Below are positions 23,484-31,500 of a DNA stretch of 64,000 nt, one piece after another. Every line of letters starts with the position of its first letter. Positions within the stretch are counted from its first letter, which is position 1. Origin of the DNA: Actinomadura mexicana (GTDB lineage: Bacteria > Actinomycetota > Actinomycetes > Streptosporangiales > Streptosporangiaceae); assembly GCF_900188105.1 (NCBI RefSeq), contig NZ_FZNP01000011.1:124001-188000 (forward strand), read 5' to 3'. The position numbers and the translations under genes are program-made. The notes beneath the pieces are model-generated. The model ran no database searches, was not told where the DNA came from, and was given only the letters and a program-made list of their open reading frames with translations.

Positions 23484-23824
23484 TCGAGGTGGTGAGCGCG
23501 GGCCGCTGCGTGCGGTGCGACGTGTGCGTGAAGGTCTGCCCGACGGACGTGTTCGACCGCGGCCCTGACGGCATCCCGGTCATCGCCCGGCAGAGCGACT
23601 GCCAGACGTGCTTCATGTGCGAGGCCCACTGCCCGACGGACGCCCTCTACGTCGCGCCTTTCGCCGGCCCGGCCCCGGCGGGCTCCCCGCACACCGACGA
23701 GGGCGCGTTGGCCGACGCGTTCGGCGACTACCGCCGCATCGTCGGCTGGGGCCACGGCCGCACCCCGGGCAGCCGCGCGGACCGCAACCACCTCTTCACC
23801 GAACGCCTCCGTTCCTCCCCCTGA
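23480..23824 (+). CDS. AprB-like 2x[4Fe-4S] ferredoxin, copy 2
   Basis: 114 residues, the same length and cysteine spacing as copy 1 (Cys10/13/16/20 and Cys41/44/47/51), with the near-identical linker GIPVIARQSDCQTCFMCEA and a C-terminal tail ending in GWGHGRTPGSRAD. It overlaps the second flavoprotein gene by 4 bp, so each flavoprotein has its own cognate ferredoxin. It is the last gene of the operon and converges on the epoxide hydrolase gene across a 95-bp gap. Confidence 0.9.
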   Translation: MIEVVSAGRCVRCDVCVKVCPTDVFDRGPDGIPVIARQSDCQTCFMCEAHCPTDALYVAPFAGPAPAGSPHTDEGALADAFGDYRRIVGWGHGRTPGSRADRNHLFTERLRSSP

Positions 23825-23919
23825 CCTCCGAGTACGGCCGCCGGTGGGAGGCCGATCGGCCACGGGGCCTCGCCGCTGGGCGCGAATCTCCGGGCCGGAG
23901 GTTCGCGGCCGGCGGCGTC

Positions 23920-25026
23920 TCAGCGGGCGGTGACCGGTCGGTCGTCCTTGGCGAGGGTGAGGAAGAAGTCCCGGACGTCCTCGGCGAACGGCTCCGGCAC
24001 CTCCATCGCGGCGAAGTGGCCGCCGCGCTCGAACTCCGACCAGTGCCTGATGTCGTACAGCCGCTCGGCCAGCGGCCGCACCGACTGCGTGATGTCGTGC
24101 GGGAGGACCGCCACGCCGACGGGCACCCGGCACGGCTCGGTCCGGCGCGGAGCGTCGTGGTGGAGCCGCGCCGAGGAGGCGGCGGTGGCGGTCAGCCAGT
24201 ACAGCGAGATGTCGGTGAGCATCCGGTCGTCGCTGATCTGCGAGTCAGGGTCCGTCCACTCCGCGAAGCGCTCGGCGATCCAGGCCAGCTGGCCGACCGG
24301 CGAGTCGGTGAGCGCGTAGCCGATGGTCTGCGGCGTGAGGGCCTGCAGAGCCTGGAAGGGCGGACGGTTCGCCATCAGCCGTCTGACCTTGTCCAGCCGG
24401 GCCTCGTCCGTCTCGGACAGTTCGATGCCGGCGTCGGGGTCCGGCCGGGTCGGCAGGTAGTTGACGTGCACTCCGATCACTTGTTCGGGCGCCACGGCGC
24501 CGAGTGCCAACGAGACGCCCGACCCGAAGTCGCCGCCCTGCGCGCCGTAGCGCTCGTATCCGAGGCGGCGCATCAGCTCGGCCCAGGCCCGCGCGATCCG
24601 GACGACGTCCCATCCGCGCTCGTGGGTCGGGCCGGAGAAGCCGTAGCCCGGGAGGGACGGGATCACCAGGTGGAAGTCGCGGGACAGCGGCTCGACCACG
24701 TCGAGGAACTCCAGGAACGAACCGGGCCAGCCGTGGGTGAGGACCAGCGCGAGCGCGTCCGGCCTCGGCGACCGGACGTGGACGAAGTGGATGTTCTGGC
24801 CCTCGATCTCGGTGGTGAAGTGCGGCAGCTCGTTGAGCCCGGCCTCGTGCCCGCGCCAGTCGTAGCCGGTGCGCCAGTACTCGGCCAGTTCCCTGAGCCG
24901 CGCCAGCGGGAAGCCGTAGTCCCACCCGGCGTCGGCGACCTCGTTGGGCCAGCGGGTGCGGGAGAGCCGGTCGGCCAGGTCGTCGAGGTCGGCCTGGGGG
25001 ACATCGATGCGGAACGGCTTGATCAT
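23920..25026 (-). CDS. epoxide hydrolase, EHN/alpha-beta hydrolase type
   Basis: 368 residues with the N-terminal EHN domain (FRIDVPQADLDDLADRLSRTRWP, WDYGFPLARLRELAEYW) followed by an alpha/beta-hydrolase fold. The oxyanion region is LTHGWPGSFLEFLD, the nucleophile Asp is in AQGGDFGSGVS, and the terminal His is in RGGHFAAMEVPEP. It should hydrolyse an epoxide to a diol in the cytoplasm; the physiological substrate is unknown. Three palindromes lie directly upstream of ATG 25026 (25054-25114), suggesting a TetR-type repressor encoded elsewhere. Confidence 0.92.
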   Translation of the reverse strand: MIKPFRIDVPQADLDDLADRLSRTRWPNEVADAGWDYGFPLARLRELAEYWRTGYDWRGHEAGLNELPHFTTEIEGQNIHFVHVRSPRPDALALVLTHGWPGSFLEFLDVVEPLSRDFHLVIPSLPGYGFSGPTHERGWDVVRIARAWAELMRRLGYERYGAQGGDFGSGVSLALGAVAPEQVIGVHVNYLPTRPDPDAGIELSETDEARLDKVRRLMANRPPFQALQALTPQTIGYALTDSPVGQLAWIAERFAEWTDPDSQISDDRMLTDISLYWLTATAASSARLHHDAPRRTEPCRVPVGVAVLPHDITQSVRPLAERLYDIRHWSEFERGGHFAAMEVPEPFAEDVRDFFLTLAKDDRPVTAR

Positions 25027-25053
25027 GCTCTGACTCCAGGGATCGCCACTTCA

Positions 25054-25114
25054 TTGGCAAGGCCAACGTTGGTAGTGCCAACTGTACAGGGCATTGTTGG
25101 TCCCGCCAACAATG
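25054..25114 (-). promoter_or_regulatory. three palindromic operator-like sites upstream of the epoxide hydrolase
   Basis: TTGGC-aag-GCCAA (25054-25066), GTTGG-tagtg-CCAAC (25068-25082) and CATTGTTGG-tcccg-CCAACAATG (25092-25114, perfect 9-bp arms). All share the half-site TTGG/CCAA and lie 28-88 bp before the start codon. The pattern fits dimeric repressor binding of the TetR type. No regulator gene is adjacent. Confidence 0.65.
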
Positions 25115-25183
25115 AATGGCGGCCGCCGTGGACGGGAGGCACCGCACGATCGACCGCGAAGCCGAGGTGAGAGGGGACGGTCC

Positions 25184-25951
25184 CTACGCGCGCCAGAACG
25201 AGGCGGGGAGTGCCTCGATCTCGGTCGCGGCCTGCTCCAGCTGTTCGGCGAACGGCCGCAGCGCGGTCTGGCCGGAATCGACCAGGCGGTGGATGATGCC
25301 TGCCTGACGGCGGGCCCGGCCGACGACAACGCCGGCGAAGGCCCCGCGGTCGCCGTCGTAGCCGTAACCGTCCAGCAGGAGGTGCAGGCGGCGGGACCTG
25401 TCCTCGAACGCCGTGAACCCCTGGAACTCGGCGACGTGCCGTGCCTGCAGCGGCACCCAGGTCAGTGCCAGGTGGGCCAGGTCGAACTCGGGTGAGGACG
25501 GTCCGGCAGTGTCCCAGTCGACGAACCCGACCAGACCGTCGCTCTCGGTCCAGACCACGTTGTACGGCGAGGCGTCATGATGGCCGATGACCAACCCGGG
25601 CTGCCAGCTCTGCCCTGCGAACCAGGTCGCGTCCGCCCGCGGGACGAAGGTCGCCGTCGCGTCGTGCAGCCGCCGCATCCACGCGGCCGCCTGCCGCAGC
25701 GCTCCGTCCGAATGAGGCCACGCCGGCCAGGGGTGGCGCTCACCGATGGTGTCGCCGTGCAGGAACGTCAGGACCTCGCGCCCCCGCTCGTCGTACCCCA
25801 GCACCCGGGGCGCGCCTTCGAACCCGACCGCTTCCAGGTGCCGCAGCACCGCGTGCACGGTGGACGTCCAAGGGTTCGCGGGGCGGTGCACGGTGTCATC
25901 GATACGGACTCCGCCCACGTGCCTGCCGCCCGGCAGCGGCTGCTCTTCCAT
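25184..25951 (-). CDS. aminoglycoside-phosphotransferase-family (APH) kinase-like protein
   Basis: 255 residues of the APH superfamily. The catalytic loop is LVIGHHDASPYNVVW (HxDxxxxN with Asp and Asn in place), the metal-binding aspartate is in VGFVDWDTAGPS, and EFDLAHLALTW follows. The N-terminal ATP-binding lobe is short and atypical (GGVRIDDTVHRPANPW). Many such proteins are not resistance enzymes and phosphorylate other small molecules; the substrate here is unknown. ATG 25951 is chosen because conservation begins there; the open frame extends upstream to 26065. Confidence 0.85.
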   Translation of the reverse strand: MEEQPLPGGRHVGGVRIDDTVHRPANPWTSTVHAVLRHLEAVGFEGAPRVLGYDERGREVLTFLHGDTIGERHPWPAWPHSDGALRQAAAWMRRLHDATATFVPRADATWFAGQSWQPGLVIGHHDASPYNVVWTESDGLVGFVDWDTAGPSSPEFDLAHLALTWVPLQARHVAEFQGFTAFEDRSRRLHLLLDGYGYDGDRGAFAGVVVGRARRQAGIIHRLVDSGQTALRPFAEQLEQAATEIEALPASFWRA

Positions 25952-26192
25952 GCCGGCTTTGTAACCCGCGGCCCCGGGCCCGCGCATCTGGTTTTCCAGG
26001 GTGCGATCTTCCGATGGTCGGCCCGGGTGCCGGGGAGGGCGGGGGCGGCGCGACGAGGGCGGCACGGAGGGAGCGGACGGTAGTACTCTCCGAATTCCAA
26101 TTATGGTGCGAACATTTCCCCGCCGGGCGGCCGTCAGACAGACGCGTGTTCCTTCAGTGTCCGTCCGTTACCCCCTCTCTCCGGAGCTCCCC

Positions 26193-26657
26193 GTGACCAA
26201 GACGATCGCGATCCGCCTGGCCGTCAGCGGCCTGGTCCTCATCAGCGCCACCGCGTGCGACGGCGACGGCGGGAACGCCGGGGCCGGCTCATCGTCCGCG
26301 CCGCCCACCGTGAGCACCCCCTCCGCGAGCGCCACCGGGGCGGCGCCGCCCTCCGCGGCGCCGACCACGAGCGCTGCGCCGACCCCGCGGGCCACGCCCA
26401 CCGATCCCAAGATCACCAACAGCGGGCAGATCGTGATGATCGATCCGGACGGCAAGCGCTACACGTTCACGACGATGGCGCAGATGGCCGCGGGCATGCG
26501 CGCCACCATGGGTGAGAACGCTCCGTCGGGCTTCTGCGAGAAGTCCTACCGGCAGGGCGTGGAGGGAGGCGGCTCGTTCCCGGCGGGACGCGACGCCTTC
26601 CTGGCCGCCTGCCGCGAGGGGTGGCGCAAGAGCGAACGCTGGATGCGGCAGCAGTAG
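26193..26657 (+). CDS. small secreted lipoprotein
   Basis: 154 residues. The signal peptide with lipobox is AVSGLVLISATACDGD. A ~55-residue Ser/Thr/Pro/Ala linker follows, then a compact C-terminal domain (IVMIDPDGKRYTFTTMAQMAAG, ENAPSGFCEKSYRQGVEGG, FLAACREGWRKSERWM) with two Cys that could pair. I do not recognise the family. GTG 26193 has GGAG upstream. It ends 38 bp before the Ser/Thr kinase gene and could be co-transcribed with it, perhaps as an extracellular partner of the kinase ectodomain; that is inference. Confidence 0.75.
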   Translation: MTKTIAIRLAVSGLVLISATACDGDGGNAGAGSSSAPPTVSTPSASATGAAPPSAAPTTSAAPTPRATPTDPKITNSGQIVMIDPDGKRYTFTTMAQMAAGMRATMGENAPSGFCEKSYRQGVEGGGSFPAGRDAFLAACREGWRKSERWMRQQ

Positions 26658-26695
26658 CGACCCTACGAGACGCAGCGGAATTCGACGGAGGAAAC

Positions 26696-28450
26696 GTGCG
26701 TCACCAGGTGTACGAACCATTGGCCCAGGGCGATCCCGCCGAGATCGGCGGGTACCGCATCCTCGCCCGGCTGGGCGCCGGCGGGATGGGGCGGGTCTAC
26801 CTCGCCGGCACGCAGAGCGGGCGGAAGCTCGCCATCAAGGTCGTGCGCCCGGAGTTCGCCGACGACCGGGAGTTCCGCCGCCGGTTCGCCCAGGAGGTCA
26901 CCGCCGCGCAGCGCGTGCAGAACCTCTACACGGCCGCGGTCATCGACGCCGACCCGGACGGCCCGATGCCCTGGCTGGCCACCGTGCACGTCCCCGGCCC
27001 CTCCCTCGCCGCGGCGGTCGCGGAGTCGGGGCCGCTGCCGCCGTCGGCGCTGCCCACGCTGGGGGCGGGGGTCGCCGAGGCGCTGCAGAGCATCCACCGG
27101 GCCGGGATCGTGCACCGGGACCTCAAGCCGTCCAACGTGCTGCTGGCCGACGACGGCCCGCGGGTCATCGACTTCGGCATCGCCCGCGCCGCCGACGCGA
27201 CACCGCTCACCCGGACGGGCGGCGTCGTCGGATCGCCCCAGTTCATGGCGCCGGAGCAGGTGCGCGGCGACGCGGCCACCACCGCGGTCGACGTCTTCGC
27301 GTTCGGCACGCTGCTCCACTACGCGGCGACGGGGCTCAGCCCCTTCGGGGAGGGCGCCCCGCAGGCGGTCATGTTCCGCATCGTCCAGGAGGCGCCTCGG
27401 CTCGACCGGTGCCCCGAGGCGCTGCGGCCGATCATCGAGCGGTGCCTGGACAAGGACCCCGCGAACCGTCCGTCCGACGCCGAACTGCTGGACGAGCTCA
27501 CCGCCATGCAGTCGTCGCAACCCGTGGTCTGGCCGCCCGAGCCCGTCACCGAACACCTTCGGGCCTACAGGGAGGTACCCGCCCCCACCCGGGCCCTGAC
27601 CGAGCCGTACACCGGCACGCTGCCTGCCGGCGCGCCGGAACAGCCCCGGTACGGCGCGCCCGAACAGCCCCGGTACGGCGCGCCCGAACAACCTAGGTAC
27701 GGCGCGCCCGAAGAGTCTCGGTACGGCGCGCCAGAACAACCCCGGTACGGCGCGCCCTCCAGCGTCTCGTACGGCGCGCCCACCCCGCCCCCGCACGGCG
27801 CGCCCACCCCGCCTCCGCACGGTGCGTCCACACTGCCCTTCCAGGGTGCGCTCCCTCGTCCCCCGCACGGCATGCCCGCACCGGCCCCGCCGGTTGTGCA
27901 CGCTCCGCACCCGCGTTCAGGGTGCTCGGGCTGCGCGAAAACCCTGCTGCTGGTGTTCGGCGGCCTCGTCGCGCTGCTCCTCGTCCTCGGGCTCGTCGTC
28001 AAGGCCGGCCAGTCGGGCCGCGGCGGGAACGGCACCGGGGAGACGACCGCGTCACCGCGGTCGGGCGGTAAGGGTAAGGGCGGGGCCGCGAAGCCGGCCG
28101 GCACGCTCCTGGCCCATTACAGCAGGATTGACATATCCAGCGGCTACTTCGTCGATTTCGCCGACAACCCGAAGCGCCCCCGGAAGGGTGAGGGCGGCGA
28201 TCTGGAGTTCCTGGCCGGGAACATCCGGGGTGACAGCAAGTTCGGGGCCATCCAACGCGGCCGGCCGGCGACCTACAAGACCTGTCACGACAACACCAAG
28301 TACCTGGAGGAAGAGATCTTCCAGCCCAACCGGGGGACGACCTGGTGCATCTACACCGAGTCCGACCTGCTCGGCATCGTCTACATCAAGGCCAAGAACT
28401 ACGAGTTCATGACCATGGACCTGAAGGTCTGGCAGGGGCCCGCGGACTGA
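26696..28450 (+). CDS. membrane Ser/Thr protein kinase with repeat linker and extracellular domain
   Basis: 584 residues. The kinase domain (about 18-270) is complete: glycine loop GAGGMGRVYLA, lysine in LAIKVV, catalytic HRDLKPSNVLL, DFGIARAAD and GSPQFMAPEQ activation segment. Residues ~312-380 are a Pro/Tyr/Gly-rich linker of eight-residue repeats (RYGAPEQP), followed by one transmembrane helix at ~416-436 (TLLLVFGGLVALLLVLGLVV). A ~145-residue extracellular domain has GDLEFLAGN, KTCHDNTKYLEEEIF and TWCIYTESDLLGIVYIK. It has no PASTA domains. The C-terminal domain recalls ligand-sensor tails of other actinomycete kinases, ligand unknown. GTG 26696 has GGAGGAAAC in front. Confidence 0.92.
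   Translation: MRHQVYEPLAQGDPAEIGGYRILARLGAGGMGRVYLAGTQSGRKLAIKVVRPEFADDREFRRRFAQEVTAAQRVQNLYTAAVIDADPDGPMPWLATVHVPGPSLAAAVAESGPLPPSALPTLGAGVAEALQSIHRAGIVHRDLKPSNVLLADDGPRVIDFGIARAADATPLTRTGGVVGSPQFMAPEQVRGDAATTAVDVFAFGTLLHYAATGLSPFGEGAPQAVMFRIVQEAPRLDRCPEALRPIIERCLDKDPANRPSDAELLDELTAMQSSQPVVWPPEPVTEHLRAYREVPAPTRALTEPYTGTLPAGAPEQPRYGAPEQPRYGAPEQPRYGAPEESRYGAPEQPRYGAPSSVSYGAPTPPPHGAPTPPPHGASTLPFQGALPRPPHGMPAPAPPVVHAPHPRSGCSGCAKTLLLVFGGLVALLLVLGLVVKAGQSGRGGNGTGETTASPRSGGKGKGGAAKPAGTLLAHYSRIDISSGYFVDFADNPKRPRKGEGGDLEFLAGNIRGDSKFGAIQRGRPATYKTCHDNTKYLEEEIFQPNRGTTWCIYTESDLLGIVYIKAKNYEFMTMDLKVWQGPAD
27632..27840 (+). repeat. 24-bp coding tandem repeats in the kinase linker
   Basis: About five clear 24-bp units (consensus cccgaacagccccggtacgg) encode RYGAPEQP, and three to four degenerate units (SVSYGAPT, PPHGAPTP) follow. 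They extend the juxtamembrane linker and could vary in copy number by slippage without breaking the frame. Confidence 0.8.
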
Positions 28451-28529
28451 CCTCCGCCCCGCCGGCCTGACCGGTGCCTCGGCCTGCGCCGCGCCGCGTG
28501 CCCGTCGGCGCGCTGCACCGCGCACCCGG

Positions 28530-31500
28530 TCACCGTGGTCGGCCCCCGGGTCCCAGGTCAGCGGCCATCGCGGATGTGATCTTCTCGAGCACGGTGGTGT
28601 AGAGGTGTCGCCTGTCCGGGCGTGCCCTTCCGGCGGCGTGCTTGAGGGCTGGGATCGCCGGCGCGCCGAGGAGAGCGAGCCCGTCCGAGGCGGCCCTCCG
28701 GACGGCGGGGTGGGAGTGCGTGAGCAGGTCGACCAGTGCCGGGACGGCCGGCTTCCACGCCGCGTGGCACAAGGTCTTGACCGCCGAGCGCACGATGTCG
28801 GGTTGCCGGTCGTCCAGCAGCAACACGGTCTGCGCCAGATACTCCTCGCGGTTCAGCACCTTGCGGGAGATCCGGTGGGCGTGCAGCCGGACTCTGGCCT
28901 CGGGATGGCCGAGCGATTCGGCGAGTAGCTCCTCGAGTTCGTGATCTTGATCAGCCGGTCGGTCCGCGCCGTGTCGGCCCGCGCGGGCGGGGTCGTCGTC
29001 GCGATGCTCGGCCAGCAGGGTCAGCGCCCGGCGGATCTGCTCGGGGCCGCCGGTACGGGCCAGGCGGAACAGTTCCGCTCGGGCCGGCCGTTGCTCCGCT
29101 GCCGGGACGCGGGTTCGGCTGCGGAGTGCCGAGAGCGCGGCGGAGTCCTGCCGGGCGGCGCTGGGATGGCGCAGCGGCCCGTCCACCAGCACGAGCTTGT
29201 CCGCGAGGTCATGACGTCCCTCCTCGCGGAGCCGCCGGTGAGCCCGCGCCAGGGTGGGGGTACGCAGCAACGTGACGCCGGAGATGAGATCGAGCAGGCC
29301 CCAGTCTCCAGTTTCGAGGCGGCGGGACAGGGTCTCGGCCAGGACGTCGGGATCCGCCTTGCGCAAGGCTCGTCCGGCCGATGTGTGCAGGGAGGGGCCA
29401 CCGTTTTCCCACCATGCCGACAACAGGGGGATGAGTCGCTCCAGGTCCTGCGGGTCCAGATGGGCGGCGACGCGGGCGATCCGTTCGCGCACCGCCTCGC
29501 CGCCGGATTCGCGGTCACCGGACTGGCGCAGTTCGGTCTCGCTGAGAAGGGGCAGGGCCTGCGCGAGATCCGCGGAGACGGTGAGGCCGACCCGGCCGTC
29601 GAGGAAGGCGCGCAGCACCGTGAGCCGGAACTGGGGTTCGGGCCAGCCCAGCATGACGCGGGCCGCGGCCTCCCGTTGATCCCGCGCGGGATCGTCCAGC
29701 TGCTCCAGGAGGCGCTCGCGCAGAACCGCCGAACGGGGCTGGTCTCGATCACTGGGATGGGATGCGCGGTCGGTCGACGCGGAACGGCGGGCGTCCTCCG
29801 CGATGGTCCACGCCGGCGCGTCGGGCGGCTGCAGCTCGATCATCCAGTCGAGCAGGACGTCGCGCGTCCTGGTGTCGGCGTTGGCGAAGACGCCGATCAG
29901 CGCGTTGAGCAGGTCCCGCGAATCGGCCGGGCGACCGGCGGGATCGACGGGCCGGTCCGCGGTGCGGAATCGCCGGAGGGAGTCGGGCGTCCGGGCGGCC
30001 GCGGCGAGGGCGTCCCGCCACCGGCGTGCGGCGGGACGCTCGGACGTCTCAGCGCTACCACCCGCGCCGGCTGCGGTGACCGGTCCTGCCGGCCCGAACG
30101 CCTCCCGCAACACCTCCTCTTCCGCCAGCCACGGGTTCGCGCCCGCGCGGGCGGCGGCCAGCGCCCGCAGAAGGTCGGCGCGGGTCAGCACTGCGCCGCA
30201 CCGGCGCAGCAGCACCAGCATGGATCGGCCTCCTGCGGCCTCCGGCGGCAACGCGCGGATGCGCGCGGCGACGTCGAACCTGCTGGTGGAGGGCAGCCGC
30301 ACGACCGTGTCCTCAAGCAGCGCGAGGAGACGGTCGCGCTGAGCATCACCGACGTCGCCCAGCCCCGCGACCAGCGTCCGTACCGACCGGGCGAAGGCCC
30401 CCGTCTCACCGGCCGTCCACGGCGGGGGACAGAGCTTCAACGTGAGCCGCAGGACCTGGCCGCGCTGTTCGGGCCTTTCGGCGGCCAGTTCCAGCCAGCG
30501 TTCGAGCATCGGCCGTAGCCGGCCCAGCCGCTCGGCGGTCAGCTCGCCGGGATCCCGATCGCACCTTTCCGCAAGGCGCCGTGCGATCTCGGTGTTCCAG
30601 CCGCGGTCCGCCAGGGCGTCGAGTTCGGCGTCCGGCCGGGGGGCCGGGGGTCCTTGACGGCCTGGCGGCGTGATGCCGCGGGCCGCCATCCGGTCCCTCA
30701 GTTCCGCGGCCGTACCCGAACCAAGGCGGAGCCGGCCGGCGGCGACGAGTGAGAGAAGGGCCGCCCCGGCCGGCGACCCCTGGTCGGCCAGAGCGCCGAC
30801 GGCACGGGCGGACAGTGAGCCGTCGAGTCCGGTCAGCAGCAGGGCACGGGTGCGGTCGTCGGCGGCGCGGTCGGCCGCGGCGACGACGGTGGCGGCGTAG
30901 GCGTCGCCGAGGATCGTCCGCAACGCCTCGATGAGCGCGTCGCGCAGGCCCGGGTTGTCGTGCCTGCCGAGCCAGAACAGCAGCTTCGGCACGGCCACGG
31001 GGGCTCCGGCGTGGATCAGTGCGTTCGCGGCGGTCTTCTTGACGTTCATGTTGGGGTGGTCGAGGCGGGCGGCGATCGCCGCCGCGGCCCAGCACGCGCG
31101 CGCGTGCCCGAGCGCGAGCAGTGCTTGGCGTGCGGTCTGCACGTCGGGGGCGGCGGTGAGCGGGATCAGGCTCGCCGACAGTGCCTGCGCGTCCTCGCCG
31201 TCGGCGTCGCGGGCGAGTAGCGCGATCGCGTGCTTGCGGACATGGCGGTCACGGTGGCGCAGCAGCGGATGCACCCGTGACCGGACTCCGCGATGGGAAG
31301 TCTGCAGGAGCAGGCTGAGCAGGATCATCTGTTCGGCCGCCATCAGCTCAGGGCGGTCCAGCAGATCGAGCGCGACGCCGGCGACGAGCGCGTCGCCGGC
31401 CTCCTGCGCGTCCGCCGCGTCCAGAAGACTGCGCGGCCTGATCCTTCCTCTTTCGTGCAGGCGGCCGCCGAGGTCGCGAAGGGCCGCGACGACCTCCTGC

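Noticed and set aside
23520..24740. Long frames opposite the second ferredoxin and through the epoxide hydrolase region
   Set aside because: Antisense shadows; the sense frames have full Cys-cluster and hydrolase motifs.
25184..25951. Calling the APH-family gene an aminoglycoside resistance determinant
   Set aside because: Only the generic HxDxxxxN and DWD motifs are visible; the family is broad and most chromosomal members are not resistance enzymes.
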